A stretch of DNA of 64,000 bases from the NCBI GenBank assembly GCA_021234155.1, contig JAJEKV010000008.1, positions 10,160,740 through 10,224,739 of the forward strand, written 5' to 3'. This document shows positions 13,003-25,468 of the stretch, piece by piece. Positions within the stretch are counted from its first letter, which is position 1. Each line of letters starts with the position of its first letter. The notes under the pieces were generated by a model, which worked only from the letters and a program-made list of their open reading frames with translations, searched no databases and was not told the origin of the DNA. The position numbers and the translations under genes are program-made. Origin of the DNA: Isoetes taiwanensis (lineage: Eukaryota; Streptophyta; Lycopodiopsida; Isoetales; Isoetaceae).

Positions 13003-13061
13003 AGGAGGAGGAGGAGGAGGAGGAGGAGGAGGAGGAGTATTATTATTATTATTATTATTAT
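13003..13061 (+). repeat. (GGA)n followed by (ATT)n microsatellite
   Basis: About eleven GGA units run directly into about eight ATT units, inside the LTR relic and just before the 3' end of the antisense LINE. Confidence 0.9.
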
Positions 13062-13069
13062 TTAGAGGC

Positions 13070-13945
13070 TTCGTGGTTACCATAGAATAGAATAGATTTT
13101 TTATCGTCCACGGAGACCAATTGGCCTATGGAACCCAAACAAAAGAGAGCAAAGCGTATGACATCGTCCGGGATTAAAAACCCCGCCCCAAAGGGTTTTC
13201 GAAAAAAAAACCTTAGCAGTAATAAGTATCTTTGGTACATCGCATACAATTGTAAAGGACAATTCAATATTGTCCGGAGGACACAACCGAAGTCTCGGCA
13301 TCCATAACCTCCTGGAGGTATGACCCCAACAAGCCCACGGGTGCCTTATTCAATAACTCATGCAACGGTTGGCTAGTCACTAGTAACCGAACATACTGCG
13401 CTCGAATATGGGCAGATGCTGGGCAGATCTGGAGGGCATGCCATTCATCTTCAATGGCGCCCTGGTGGCAACACTGACAAAGCCTCTCCTCCCGTGCTTC
13501 CCGAGTCCAACGCCTTGTCTCAATGCGGAGACGATGTGCACCCGTGCGAACGGAAGCTATAAGTCTGCGCTTCTTCATGGGCAAATGGGTGTACAAGTAC
13601 TGGTGTGGGCCTCTCGTGAGCCTAGGATTGACTTGCTGCTTATAGTGTGCCGCCTTTAACGTCGCGCCGAGCATTTGCATCCCGAGCTTATGAAGGAAAA
13701 TAGCATCTAGGTACAGCTTTAGTGCATTGTGATCCTTCTTTGTCCGTACATGTACGTATCTGTTTGCTAATACATCCCAACGTGAGAACCACTGAGCTTG
13801 CTTGTCCTTCCAGAGGCTTTGAGGCATCGGAGACCCATTGCTACGGCCAAAGCAAGGTTGGGCAAACATGTATCACCCATAGCGACCACCTTCTCGAAGT
13901 AAATAATATGGCATTCCAATGCAGCCCGTTGAAGGGGTAAAACCC
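13070..13945 (-). pseudogene. Antisense LINE fragment: C-terminal domain and 3' tail
   Basis: The minus-strand frame 13869-13264 encodes the LINE C-terminal domain: KKRRLIASVRTGAHRLRIE, then the zinc finger CQCCHQG...EDEWHALQICP. The homologous frame in the copy at 30305-30000 shows the same KKRRHIVSIRISAHRLRIE block. The 3' end is the conserved GGTCTCCGTGGACGATAAAA followed by a short (TCTAT)n tail (13085-13097 on the plus strand). Residues resembling the thumb region can be read up to about 13945. Truncated and inactive. Confidence 0.82.
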
Positions 13946-15868
13946 GCCTCTCCGGAGTAGGATCCGTATTAAATCAGATAGAAGTATGTCCCTCGAGAAG
14001 TCTCCATATAAGCAACGAGAGCAACTCTTGATGATATTGAGGTATGGATTAGTAAATAAGTTGGCATTGCATATTGATTTTATAAGTTGTTGGAGGATTG
14101 TTTCACCAAATCAATGATCGGCCCATGAGGACATGGGTTAAATTTTAGAAGGGAAGACTGTTAACGGTCCTGGCCACCTGATGGGTCAATATATGTATTT
14201 ATGTATGTATATACATACTCATGGCATGTATGCAGCATGAGGCCAGGGTTTTGTCTTTTTGAAGAAAGGATTGTTGTAGAGCATGAAGGCAGGGAGCAAT
14301 TCTGGATAGTTTTGAAGCCCAAAATTTGAAGCATCATATCTAGGCAACCCAAAATCCTTTTCAGATGATTTTTCTTTTTCTGGAAAGACCTTCAAGTAAG
14401 CTTTTCGGAATGGGTCTGATCAGGCCAAAACATGTCTGTATGCGAAAGTTATGATAGAAATGGTAAGAATTGATGGCACTATGTATGTTCTTCTGCAGTT
14501 TGATTCTTGGAGCTAGAAGGCGATCTTTTGAGGCACAAGCAAGTGCAAAGGGTCCAAGGTCTATGCATGAAGAAATTCTCAAGTGGAGTTTTGTTGTTGA
14601 TCAATTGAAATGCTATGAGCTGTCGTAATTAGTCTGTACATGATTTTTTGGATGCGAATATGATAAATTATGAATTTGTTGGAGACTCATAAGGCTGTAG
14701 AAGGTAATCAGTGATTGGAAACATCTCTAGAAGGGCTGATTCTGAGTTAGGAATGGCCAAAAATTGCTTGAGAAGCACCGATTCGACATGAAAAAATTAG
14801 AAAAGGCAGATTGAACTGGATTTGGTTGGCATCGAGCTCTCCAACGCCATTTTGTGTTCGCGTTATGTTTTTGTCCTTTTGCGTTTTGTGTTTTATCTTG
14901 CTGGACTTGTATTTGTTACTTTTGTGACCCAGGGATGGAATTGGGTTGCACCTGAGCTTAACAACAGAAGAGATTGGAGCATGAAGAGCTAGGCATAATG
15001 ATAACGAGCAATAAGATCTTGGATTCTATGAATGGTTGAAGTCATGTCTAACTAAGAGAATACATGATATAATTATAAGAATAATGAGCTAATTGTAAAT
15101 TTGGCTCCCGAAGGTGTCCTGAAGATAAAGCCTGAGCCTCTAATCACTTGGCATGGGGTAGAAGCAATTACGGTCATGAGACCTTATGGATTTTTAAGTT
15201 GGGCGATGGCTTTGAGGTTTCACATTAGTTGTGCCAATTGAATTCATAAGCTAAGGATGTGGATTTTAAATATAAAACATGAGTAACCATAGCTACGTAA
15301 TTTACTGTCAATATGGGGACTTGACAGAATGTGAGGAATTTGGATGAGATTCACGTTACTAGGGTGAAGAGTATCTGAATATAAAGCTCATGAGGCTTTT
15401 ACAATGTGGTTATGGCAAGGAGTCCTACGTTGGCAATAAGAAACACTTGTTAATATAACTAGTGAGTGACGATGATATGAGTATATTTGCAGTCCTTATA
15501 GGGGAAATGATTCGAAGGTAAGCTTTGCATATTGAAGAATGCTTACATCTCTATTTTGTTCAACAAAGTGCATGACGTTGGGTTTACAACAATGTGGTAA
15601 CATGACTTGATATTTCTTCATCTTTGAATCGTTATTCTGGTGTTCATCGCTGAGCTCGCTTCAACATGAGTAGGTTGTATGGGCAACATCGGCAAGGGTA
15701 AAATGTAGGAACACATATAGTATATATCTAATGAACTTCACATGTCTTGGTCTTTGCATTGTTCTATTGTTGTCTTGGTATTTGTTATCTTTTGGATCTT
15801 CCGGGGTCGGGCTTCTAGTTTCTGAGGCCCAAGTTGCTCAGGCATGCTCATGTTCATCTCTTGTGCTC
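13946..15868. other. Interior of the LTR relic, no gene seen
   Basis: No reading frame with a recognisable domain. The sequence has the look of heavily decayed retroelement interior, but no protease, reverse transcriptase or integrase motif could be read. Confidence 0.5.
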
Positions 15869-16648
15869 TGTGACACCGGGCGTTAGTTCTCTGGCGGGGA
15901 TGCTATGTCACCTACGCGTGACTCCATGGTAAGAGGTCCTCCATTGCTAGGCATGGGGCGGGGAGGGTATGCACACGAGGTTCACCCCCGCCAACGGGGC
16001 TCAGAATGTGAGCTGGCTTGGCATTATTCTGCTAACAGGGCCTGCATGTAGGCTGGCTGAGCTTCCCATTGTCCCGAAGCTTGTTTATATGTTTTGGTAC
16101 TTTGGCTTCGTGTTCTTTGTTCCTGATGCTTATGATGTTTCTTTTGTTGTTATTGTCTAGCACTGCACCATAATGTCTTGTGTTTTGAGTTTTTCATGTT
16201 CTTGTTATTCAAGATGTCAGAGTGTTTCCATGTATGCAGCAGCAGCTATGGTATCCCCACTTAGTCACGAGGACTAACCCCATTGAGTACATGTGCAGTG
16301 AATCCACAAGGCAGCGGTCAAGTTGATGGTGGCAATGTAGCCGGGAATCATGCTTGAGTTCTAAAGCTAGAAGTTTCTGTTTGATTTGCTCAGCTTGATG
16401 TTGTATACATATTGGTAATACATTGGGAATATTTGAGCTATTTGGTTTGCTCAATTAGAGATTGAAATATATTAAGTTTGTGAATATGTTGAATGCATAA
16501 GCAGAGTTGTCTGTTGAGTTTAGACTGTGGATTTCAATTGCGAAGGAAGATTTAATTCTTCACCTAAATTCACACCAATATAAATCTAGCCTTCAGTTTT
16601 GACAAGTTCCCGAGTTGCCAGGATGGTCAACTCGGCAGGCTCGTCACA
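15869..16648 (+). repeat. Probable LTR (about 780 bp) with its own primer binding site
   Basis: The block starts TGTGACACC and ends GGCTCGTCACA, giving the TGTGAC/GTCACA inverted termini of an LTR. Positions 16651-16662 then read TGGTATCAGAGC, the Met-tRNA primer binding site. No second copy is visible in the window, so it could be a solo LTR or the start of an element deleted down to a stub. Its ends resemble those of the giant element's LTR at 46715-48326, which also runs TGTGACG to GCGTCACA. Confidence 0.5.
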
Positions 16649-16834
16649 GTTGGTATCAGAGCAGGGCTCAAGTTCGAGTCTCCATGGGGGCAAGTATGAC
16701 CCGGAATAACATTGGGCGGTAGGTCATGACTTGGTCTTTGATGCTCGAGGACGAGCATAGTTCTAGTGGGAGAGATTGTAACAGACCCATGGGAGATCGT
16801 TCGAGTAGATCTGGGTGTCGCGTTCCTAAGACAC

Positions 16835-18968
16835 TGATAAGACCCGCAAGGCAGATGATCGAAACGATCAGTCTTGAGACGGGAAGGAATTGTTACGGCA
16901 CAAGCTCGGGGGAGTGGCTCAGAGGATTTGCAGAGATGAACACAGAGGCAAAGGTGTTAGTCATCATCTTGAAATCTAGATGTGTTGCGGAGTTAAAGGC
17001 AAGGAGATATTTTGAGAAAAAAAGGCCATGCCTGCTAAAAAGGGCTAAAGTCGCAGAGAGAGATCTATAAATAGAACCTCAATTTCAGTTGGACATATCT
17101 CGGCAACCAGAGGTCGGATTGTGACGATCTTTACCTCGTTGGAACCGGCTCGGAGTCTAGTTTCCGAATTGGTATGGTACATTCCGTAGTTCATCCGGAT
17201 GAGGGAGTAATGGCTAAAAAGGTGACATGGGGTCACAAATTACTGCGGCAGCGACATTAGAGTTTTGTAACCAAATCTTTATGATCCACAATTGATCCCA
17301 GAGAAGTTATTCAGTTGAATAACAGAATTCTCAGTTTTGGGAAGAGCCACAAAGATCTTTTGAAGTGTTCGCAAATCTGAGCCTGGTTGGGTGGTGAATT
17401 TGTGCCAGAAGATCCTGTTCCCGGGTTTTAAAGTTGTTTTGATTAACCGTGTTTGACAGTTTTGCAGACAGGAAAGACCGGTTCGTACCAAGTGGTATCA
17501 GAGCGTAAGTTGATCTTGTTAAAAAAAAATCCTGTGTTAGGCCTTTAACACGTTTCGAGATTTCGTTTTAGCCAATCCGATGTTATATGATGACTAAAAA
17601 GTTCCAGAGAGGTTAACCAGTTGGTTTAACAGACTCTCAGAGATGGAAGGAAGAAATTGTTGTTGTTCTTGATGCAGGGAAGTAAGAAAGGACAGGAGAC
17701 GAAAAGGATAAAGGATTGTCCTGAGCAGTTGGAGTTTAAAAGATATGGAGCAAGAAAAGCATGTTTGGCAAATGATCAAAAAGATCCATCCCCAAGTTGA
17801 CAAAGAGAAGGCAGAAGCCTAAGAGATAAAGGGCAAATTCAGATCGGTCATCTGAAAGATAAGTAAACTAAACAAGTTTGTGTATGATTGTGTGTGATGA
17901 CTAGTTAACTGAGCATAGTTTTGATTTGAGTTAAGAAAGGAGTTTCTTTTTCAAATGAATGTTGCTCTAGAGTTTAGAAGGGGGTAACTGTGACTGCAGC
18001 ACAGAAGCCAGACCCTTAAAATTGTCAGGCAGATAGTAAGTTTACCAGCCTAGAGAAATCCTTTCAAAGCAGATAGTCAGGTGACTAGCTTAGAAAGAAA
18101 GGTGGTTATTCCAGCAAAGCGGATAGTCAGTAGACTAGCTTTGGGAAAGATTATTATTCCAGCAAAGCGGATAGTCAGGTGACTAGCTTTGGGAAAAGGT
18201 GGACCTTCCTGCAAGGCAGATGATCGAGTTCGATCAGTCTTGATACAGGAGGAAAAAAAATTATTTCCGCAAGACAGATGATCGAGAACGATCAGTCTTG
18301 AGACGAGAAGGAATTGATAAGACCCGCAAGGCAGATGATCGAAAACGATCAGACTTGAGACGGGAAGGAATTGTTATGGCACAAGCTCGGGGGAGTGGCT
18401 CAGAGGATTTGCAGAGATGAACACAGAGGCAATGGTGTTAGTCATCATCTTGAAATCTAGATGTGTTGCGGAGTTAAAGGCAAGGAGATATTTTGAGAAA
18501 AAAAGGTCGTGCCTGCTAAAAAAGGCTAAAGTCGCAGAGAGAGATCTATAAATAGAACCTCAATTTCAGTTGGACATATCGCGGCAACCAGAGGTCGGAT
18601 TGTGACAATCTTTACCTCGTTAGAACCGGCTCGGAGTCTAGTTTCCAAATTGGTATGGCACATTCCGTAGTTCATCCGGATGAGGGAGTAATAGCCAAAA
18701 AGGTGACAGGGGGTCACAAATTACTGCGACAGCGACATCAGAGTTTTGTAACCAAATCTTTATGATCCACAATTGATCCTAGAGAAGTTATTCAGTTGAA
18801 TAACAGAATTCTCAGTTTTGGGAAGAGCCACAAAGATCCTTTGCAGTTGCAAATCTGAGCCCGGTTGGGTGGTGAATTTGTGCCAGAAGATCCTGTTCCC
18901 GGGTTTTAAAGTTCTTTTGATTAACCGTGTTTGACAATTTTGCAGACAGGAAAGACCGGTTCGTATCA
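16835..18968 (+). mobile_element. Non-coding LTR retrotransposon (TRIM/LARD-like), 2134 bp, nested in an LTR
   Basis: A complete small LTR element. The LTRs are 16835-17490 (656 bp) and 18315-18968 (654 bp), both starting TGATAAGACC and ending CA; they differ at roughly 25-30 positions by eye. The primer binding site TGGTATCAGAGC is at 17493-17504, and a purine-rich GACGAGAAGGAAT tract precedes the 3' LTR. The target duplication GACAC is exact (16830-16834 and 18969-18973). The 824-bp interior has no coding frame, so it must have been moved by another element's enzymes. The insertion lies inside the 145-bp 3' LTR of the surrounding relic. Confidence 0.92.
18010..18314 (+). repeat. Short tandem repeats with internal dyads leading into the 3' LTR
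   Basis: Units of roughly 50 bases containing GCAAAGCGGATAGTCAG and ACTAGCTTTGGGAAA repeat three to four times. They grade into units with GGCAGATGATCGA..CGATCAGTCTTGA, which is also how the LTR itself begins. GATGATCG and CGATCA form an imperfect dyad. Confidence 0.75.
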
Positions 18969-19060
18969 GACACCGGCATACATGGGTAGAAGCGACTACT
19001 CATAAATGTCTAGACAGTTTTGCCCAGTTGGTTAAGGGCATGTCGGTTAGGAACGTTACA

Positions 19061-21204
19061 AATTGGAATACCATTCCATTGTCCCTTGTGGTCTTAGTAG
19101 ATGTTAAAATAATTATGTTATCTTACTCTATCTCTTTGCTAAGTCATATATTTATTTGAGGCATCACTATTTATGAGTTTTATTTCATGACTTTTGTAGT
19201 AAAATTTCCTTTATAAGTCCTTTTTAATTTGCGTGGTTCGCGATGGTTCATTGGATAAACATCAAAAGGCATCTATTATACTATGTCCTTTGTAGAGGTG
19301 CCATCTCCTATGTTAAAGCATCAAGTTTTGAACTTCCTCTGTTTTGCTCCAAAATCGTTTTCACTGTAGTTAATGCAAATGCAGGGGCTGTAATTCAAGC
19401 AAAATGCTGGAGGAAAGTTCATTGTGAATATATACATATGTGGACTTCCATTTTTAAATAGGAACTTTGACGATCTAGAACTGTGAGACAATCAAGTTAA
19501 GCTCCTGGCTTGTTTGCAATGCAAATTGGGCTCTGAATTATGGAATGTTCTGCAATTTGACATATTCAATATGGTAATCATTTTTCTCTGTGCAGCCTGT
19601 TTGATTGTATTTCAAGTATGCTATAAATGCATATGATAATCATTAGTGGCTTGCATATAAAGTCAATCGAGTTCATCTTTGTTGTTATTAGGCATCTCCA
19701 AGAGAGAAAGGGGCAGACACATGGGCTTGATAATGGCGACACAAGGCCCTATATAAAATAATTTACTAATAGGCAAGATACATGAAGCGAGCATGCCGTG
19801 GAATCCGACTCGTGATGAATGCCCTACAGTTTGAACTGGAGAGTAGGTGATGCAAAGTGCAGTAATCGTGTCGAGAGAGTGGAATGACATCATCATGGAT
19901 CGAGAACAGGAATTCCAGGATTAGGGTTGCAGTTCCAACAATGGCAGCATATGACCAGAAGAGACTAGACACATTCTGAACTCATATTAAATCAATAGCT
20001 TAGCGCGAGCATCATATGACCACAAGAGACTGGGCAGAGTCCGAACTCATATTAAATCAGTAGTTTAGCGCGAAGAGAGGGAAAGGAAGGTCAAGGTATC
20101 TTTTTGAATGGGAGAAGTGGTAAGGACCAACATCATAGTTGGATAATTTAGTGTTGTATAACATTAAAATGAGAGTGATGTTGAAAAGAAGTGTTCCCCT
20201 TGTCTCATATATATCCAACGTGATACGCCCTTCATTTTTTCTTGGGCCAATGCAAAGGCCAGCCCATAGCAAAAATACACCATGATTTTCTCCTCATTTT
20301 AAAATCCTAGTTTAATTTATCTTTTGGGTGCAGAATTGTTTTTTTGGTTTCCCTCCATTTTTTAAATGCTCGAGAACTGGGAGAAAATAATTGCAGTCTT
20401 TTTCCGAGCCCTTTGTACTTGTGCCCAATTTGATCCTCTGGATCGCAAGGCTGACACCGGACTTGAGAAAACTGGGTTGCCCATTTCTTCCCATCATCGC
20501 ATTAACAGGCCTGCACATGCATTCTGAATATGCCGCGATGGCTATGGATCAATTTTTCTATTCTTTTTCAGGAGCTTCATCTGTCTTACAATAAGAATTG
20601 GGTCAGATTTTCTGCCTACAATACGAATTATCTATTGCTTGATCGTAGAAAAGATGCACGTTGCGACAAGGAGTGGCTGCAGGTCTTGTTACAGAGTTTT
20701 TTGGACCGAATTAAGCTTTTGAATCCGGCCACGGGTAGAAGAAAAGTTTGCTCTGCAAGAGGATAAAGATACGCCCCAGATCTGGGCATCTGACTATTTC
20801 TCAGAGTCGGATTAAAACCAAGATTATAGCTATGGCAGCACGATTTAATAAGCGAAGTAAAGTAAGATCTTTGGGTTAGTTATTACCTCTTTCTTCTGTT
20901 CTCCATATCCACAGCTCCTCTGCCATCTGATTATGTACGAAGAAGTCAGGCATATTTTTATTCTTCCATCCGAGCAGGTGTGTTTTCTTTACTTTTCGTT
21001 GATTACAAGCAAATGTAACAGTGATTTGGGCCAATAGGATGAAAAAGGATGTGTGGATTGAATCTTGCGTAATAAAAAAGCCTGGAACGCCGATGAAGAT
21101 CAGATCAGCATGCACGGATGGGTTTGAGCATCTGATTTGTGGGTAATGTTTGATATGTGAAACAAACCAGAGCAGAGCGGCGTTTTAAGGAATATCATAT
21201 CAGA
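19061..21204. other. Upstream region of the kinase gene
   Basis: No gene could be supported. A segment of about 65 bases containing CATATGACCA.AAGAGACT and TTAGCGCGA is tandemly duplicated at about 19945-20075. The region next to the start codon should hold the promoter and 5' UTR, but no TATA box or other element stands out well enough to call. Confidence 0.5.
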
Positions 21205-24200
21205 ATGGGATCAATTTTACTAACTGGTTTCATCATCTGCATTGTGAGTTTTTTGAATAATGCAGCAGCAACATCTACGGAGATTAATACTCTTCTTTCT
21301 CTGAAAAAAGGCATGGTAGACCCATTTGATCACCTTGCAAACTGGAACAAGGATGATCAAACACCATGCCAGTGGACGGGAATAAGCTGCAACCATTTAA
21401 ATGCAGTAACGGGTTTGAATCTCTCAAATCTAAACTTGAGCGGCACAATATCTCCAGATATTGGCTCATTAACAGAGCTAATATATCTCAATCTGAGCTC
21501 CAATTCCTTCTCAGGTATCCTTCCCCCAGGCATCAGCAATCTGACAAATCTGGTGAATCTGGATTTGGGTTGCAACGAATTTGTGGGTTTACTTCCATCT
21601 GATTTATCCAAGCTCGAATCTCTGCAATTTTTGTCAGCCCACGACAATAATTTCACAGGCCGTTTGCCCAAAGAGCTAAGCCAGTTAACGGAGCTTCAGG
21701 TTTTAGACCTGGCAGGGAGTTATTTCGAAGGTGCAATTCCAGTGGAATATTCTGATCTTACCAAGCTCAACGTTCTCAAGCTGTCGGGAAATCTGCTAAC
21801 CGGAAGCATCCCTTACCAGCTTGGAAATCTAACCCAGCTCAAGCATTTAGAGCTGGGCTACAATATTTACTCCGGTGGTATTCCCCCTACTTTTGGGAAT
21901 CTAATAAACCTGGAGTATCTAGACCTTTGCTGGGCTAATCTTTCCGGCAGGATACCTGCAGAATTTGGAAAGCTAACAAAATGCAACACAGTGTTTATGT
22001 ACAAGAATTTTTTATCAGGTTCCTTGCCGGATGAGATGGGAAACATGTCTGGTCTAATGTCGTTGGATTTATCAGACAACATGCTTGAGGGTACGATTCC
22101 TGATGGCTTTAGGAGGATGCACAGTCTTACTCTATTGCATCTAATGGTAAACAGGTTAAATGGAAGCATTCCAAGCTTCATAGGAGAGCTTTCTAATCTG
22201 CAGACTTTTTCAGTTTGGAACAACCGCATCACCGGAAGTCTTCCTGATCTCCTGGGCAGTACTTCAAGCATTAGTTGGATTGACGTATCTTCGAATTTTA
22301 TCTCAGGGCCAATTCCATCAGGTATTTGCAAAGGAGGTTCTCTTTTCAAGCTGGAGCTTTTTTCCAACAATCTGACCGGCCCTGTGCCTGATCTTTCAAA
22401 CTGCAAGGCTCTGTTTCGAGTAAGAATGCACGATAACAGACTCTCTGGCTCCATACCTAAAGCTTTCGGATCAATGCACAATCTGACCAGGCTTGAGCTC
22501 TCCAGAAATAGCTTCAGCGGTTCCATTCCTGCAGAACTTGGTGCAGCCCCTCGCCTTTCTTTCATTGATATTTCTTCAAATTTTATTCAAGATAGCATTC
22601 CTCCTCAGATTTGGAGTCTTCCCAACATTCAAGAATTCCATGCTTCCAACAACAGATTGTCTGGTTCCATCCCAGATCAGATTGGTGATGCTTCAATGCT
22701 TTCAGTGCTTGATCTTTCAAACAACTTCTTGATTGGAGGGATACCCAGTTCCATCAGACATTGCCAGAGACTGGTGTCACTGAATTTAAGGCAAAACAAT
22801 CTAACAGGCACCCTCTCAACTGATCTTGCAGCATTGCCAGTGCTGTCAATACTCGATCTTTCGTCTAATAATTTCACAGGAGTGGTGCCATCTGAGTTTG
22901 AAAAATCTACCACACTGGAGGCGTTTAATATTTCATTTAATCATCTATATGGGCAGCTGCCGGAGGGAGGATTTTTCAGGACTGCTAGCGAGGGATCTTT
23001 CATGGGAAATGAAGGGCTATGTGGAGGAGTATTGGGTTCATGTTCTTCTGAAAAAGCCAGAGATGCTTCAGAGCAGGGAGGGAGGCACAAGCCAGCAAGC
23101 CAGTGGCTACTTTGGCTGGCTTTTCTGCTGGCCTTGGTTGTTCTTTTAGCTGGGTTGAGATGTTTCTACAAGCAATACAAATGGTACCTGTGTTGGAGAT
23201 GTGGAGAAGAGGAAGAAAAAGCTCCAACAGAATGGCCCTGGAAAATGACTGCCTTCCAAAGACTAGGCTTCACAATGGAAGATGTTCTGGACTGCCTCAA
23301 GGATACCAACATCATTGGAAAGGGAGGTGCTGGAACTGTGTACAAGGCTCATATGGCCAGTGGAGAGGTTGTGGCTGTCAAATTGCTCAGAAAACCTCAG
23401 CATGATAGCTTCAACAGAGACCAGGGTTTCATGGCAGAGGTGAACTTGCTGGGTGGTATTAGGCATAGAAATATTGTTAGGTTGCTTGGTTTTTGCTCCA
23501 ACCATGAAAGCCATTTGCTCTTGTATGAATACATGCCTAATGGCAACCTAGGGGAGGTTCTTCATGTTAAGGGTGGCCCTAGTGTGTTGGCAGATTGGGT
23601 TACAAGGTATAACATTGCTGTTGGAGTGGCTCAAGGTCTGTCTTATTTGCACCATGATTGCTTTCCCCAGATCATACATAGAGATGTGAAATCATGCAAT
23701 ATTTTGCTTGATTCTAATATGGAGGCGCGCGTCGCAGACTTCGGCGTGGCTAAACTCTTTGAGACAAGAGAATCAATGTCTGTCATTGCTGGATCTTATG
23801 GTTACATTGCTCCTGGTATGTATGTCATGTGCTTTTTCTAAGTAACTTAGGCTAAATCTTAAATTTGAGTTTGCATTTTTCTGATCTGATTTTTCTTGAT
23901 TTGCAGAATATGCCTTCACAATGAAAGTAGACGAGAAGGCAGATATTTACAGCTATGGCGTGGTTCTTTTGGAACTCCTGACAGGGAAGAGACCTATTGA
24001 ACCTGAATTTGGTGAATCAACTAACATAGTTGAATGGGTTCATGTAAAGCTTGGGCGAGGTATAAATCAAGTGCTAGATCAAAGCATAGCATCTTGCAGC
24101 TCTGTTGAAGAGGAAATGGTAATGGTTCTTCGGATTGCGCTGCTCTGCACAAGCAGAATGCCAAAAGACAGGCCATCAATGAGAGATGTTGTGACAATGC

Positions 24201-24286
24201 TCTCTGAAGCTCAACCCAGGAGAAAGCAGATTGGGGAGGCAGCTCAGAGTCCAGCAATCAAGTATTTGAAGCAGGTTACTGTTTAA
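21205..24286 (+). CDS. LRR receptor-like kinase, PXY/TDR-like (subfamily XI)
   Basis: The coding sequence is 21205-23815 joined to 23907-24286 (996 residues). The 91-bp intron has GT-AG ends and restores the conserved SYGYIAPEYAF motif. The start at 21205 gives a signal peptide ([17 protein letters not shown]); an in-frame ATG 48 bases upstream would add a charged extension and is less likely. Next come an N-terminal cap with PCQWTGISC, about twenty LRRs, a transmembrane segment near residues 633-653 and a kinase domain. The kinase has a glycine loop ([11 protein letters not shown], near 702), VAVK lysine (near 725), HRD ([13 protein letters not shown], near 824) and DFG, so it is an active-type RD kinase. 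The C-lobe, with [20 protein letters not shown] and [19 protein letters not shown], is closest from memory to Arabidopsis PXY/TDR, the CLE41/44 peptide receptor of vascular stem cells. Ligand and exact orthology are inference. Confidence 0.93.
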
Positions 24287-25051
24287 AGCAAACAAATAAA
24301 TTATATACTGTCTGTGCTCATTGGTTTCAGGACTAAGATTTGAGCGTATTTATGCTGCTTTGCTACATCAATTGAATATTATGTGGTGGCAAAAGCTCAT
24401 ACAGGACATACTTGCTGGTCTTACAGGCTTGGAGAAATACAACCAAGTTATGAGATTCCAGAAATGGCTTCATTTAGGAAACACGTTACTTACCTGCAAC
24501 ACAAGTTTCCTGATTCAATATACAAGTATATGGTTAGATAATCTTATTCAACACAGTTAGATGCATGGTACTTGTCAAATAATATCTAAATTATTAAAAT
24601 GCCCCTGCTTTTTCTTGAAATTACCAAAATGCTTCTTCTGCTTCTTCAAAACGAAGAGATTATAAAGATGCCTCTGCTTTTCGCTAAATTTGCCAACATG
24701 TCTTTCAAATGAAAGGCATTTTGGTAGACATGGTAATATGGTTTTTACGGCTCATCAAAATTAGGCGTTGTCTTCAAGAACATGTAGATCAGAATAAGAT
24801 CTTCCCATTGAGCTCAAATTCGTCTAAATCGTGGTTGAAATTTACAAGCTATGCTCTTTTATAAGTTGTTATCTAAGACACTTTTCTAAAGGATTAAAAA
24901 TTGAAGGTTCCAACTCCATTCTAGATGATTTTCATGCATTTGAAAAGTTCTTATTCTGTTCTATAAAGTATTTGACTAGTCATATACTTTATTGTTCTAA
25001 AACCTATTACATATATACTTAATTCCAAATGTAGCATATAGGCCACCACAT
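24287..25051. other. 3' flank of the kinase gene
   Basis: Non-coding and probably partly 3' UTR. It is collinear with the flank of the broken copy (3070-3850). A possible polyadenylation context, AACAAATAAATTATA, follows the stop codon at about 24289. Confidence 0.5.
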
Positions 25052-25468
25052 GTCTCAAGATAAAAGTACCTTGGTTTGGAGATCCCAGAGGTGGTGATCC
25101 CATTCTCCGGGATCACCATAGAAAAGATCCCATCCTCCAGGATCACACAGTCAACTGCGTAGTTAATGGGTTACTGCGCAGTTTAGGGCTGATTTTCAGC
25201 CGGATTGAAGCTCGTTGATTACAGTGGCGCTCACTTCGATTCCTCCTTCGCTTCTACTTGCGTCTCTGATCCAGCCCATTCTGACCATCCTTGAACTGAC
25301 CCCATTCGATTTGGTTGCGGATCAAGGGAGAAAATCCCACACGAAATAAGGGCAAAAAAATCTGCGCAGTTACTGTGCGGTAAGGGGGATCTCGTCCTCC
25401 GAGATCACACGTCCTCAGGGATCCTGTCCTCCGGGATCCCCCAATCCAGGGTAAGATTATCCTAAGCC
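25052..25468. mobile_element. Degenerate MITE with GGGATC-rich inverted ends
   Basis: The left end (CTCAAGATAAAAGTACCTTG...GGAGATCCC) pairs, with mismatches, with the reverse complement of the right end (GGGATCCCCCAATCCAGGG...CCTAAGCC). The ends carry alternating GATCCC and GTCCTCCGGGATC blocks, as in the cleaner element at 26319. No convincing target duplication. Its right end touches the next element. Confidence 0.55.

Larger units (their letters stand above)
12773..19060 (+). mobile_element. LTR retrotransposon relic with 145-bp LTRs and nested insertions
   Basis: Two copies of a TGTAAC...CA sequence bound this interval. The 5' LTR is 12773-12917. The 3' LTR is 16777-16834 plus 18974-19060, split by the nested element. 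Both sum to exactly 145 bases. A primer binding site (TTGGTATCAGAGCA) follows the 5' LTR, and a purine-rich AGTGGGAGAGA tract precedes the 3' LTR. The flanking pentamers GATTG and AATTG are a 4/5 match for a target duplication. Just before the 3' LTR the text GATGCTCGAGGACGAGCATAG resembles the tail end of plant gypsy polyproteins. No coding region survives inside; the interior holds an antisense LINE and another LTR-like block. Confidence 0.75.

Noticed and set aside
21157-21204. In-frame upstream ATG giving 16 extra residues on the kinase
   Set aside because: The extension is charged and would bury the signal peptide; the ATG at 21205 starts directly with a typical secretory leader.
21867-22565. 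A 232-residue minus-strand frame
   Set aside because: Shadow of the LRR coding region on the other strand; no independent domain.
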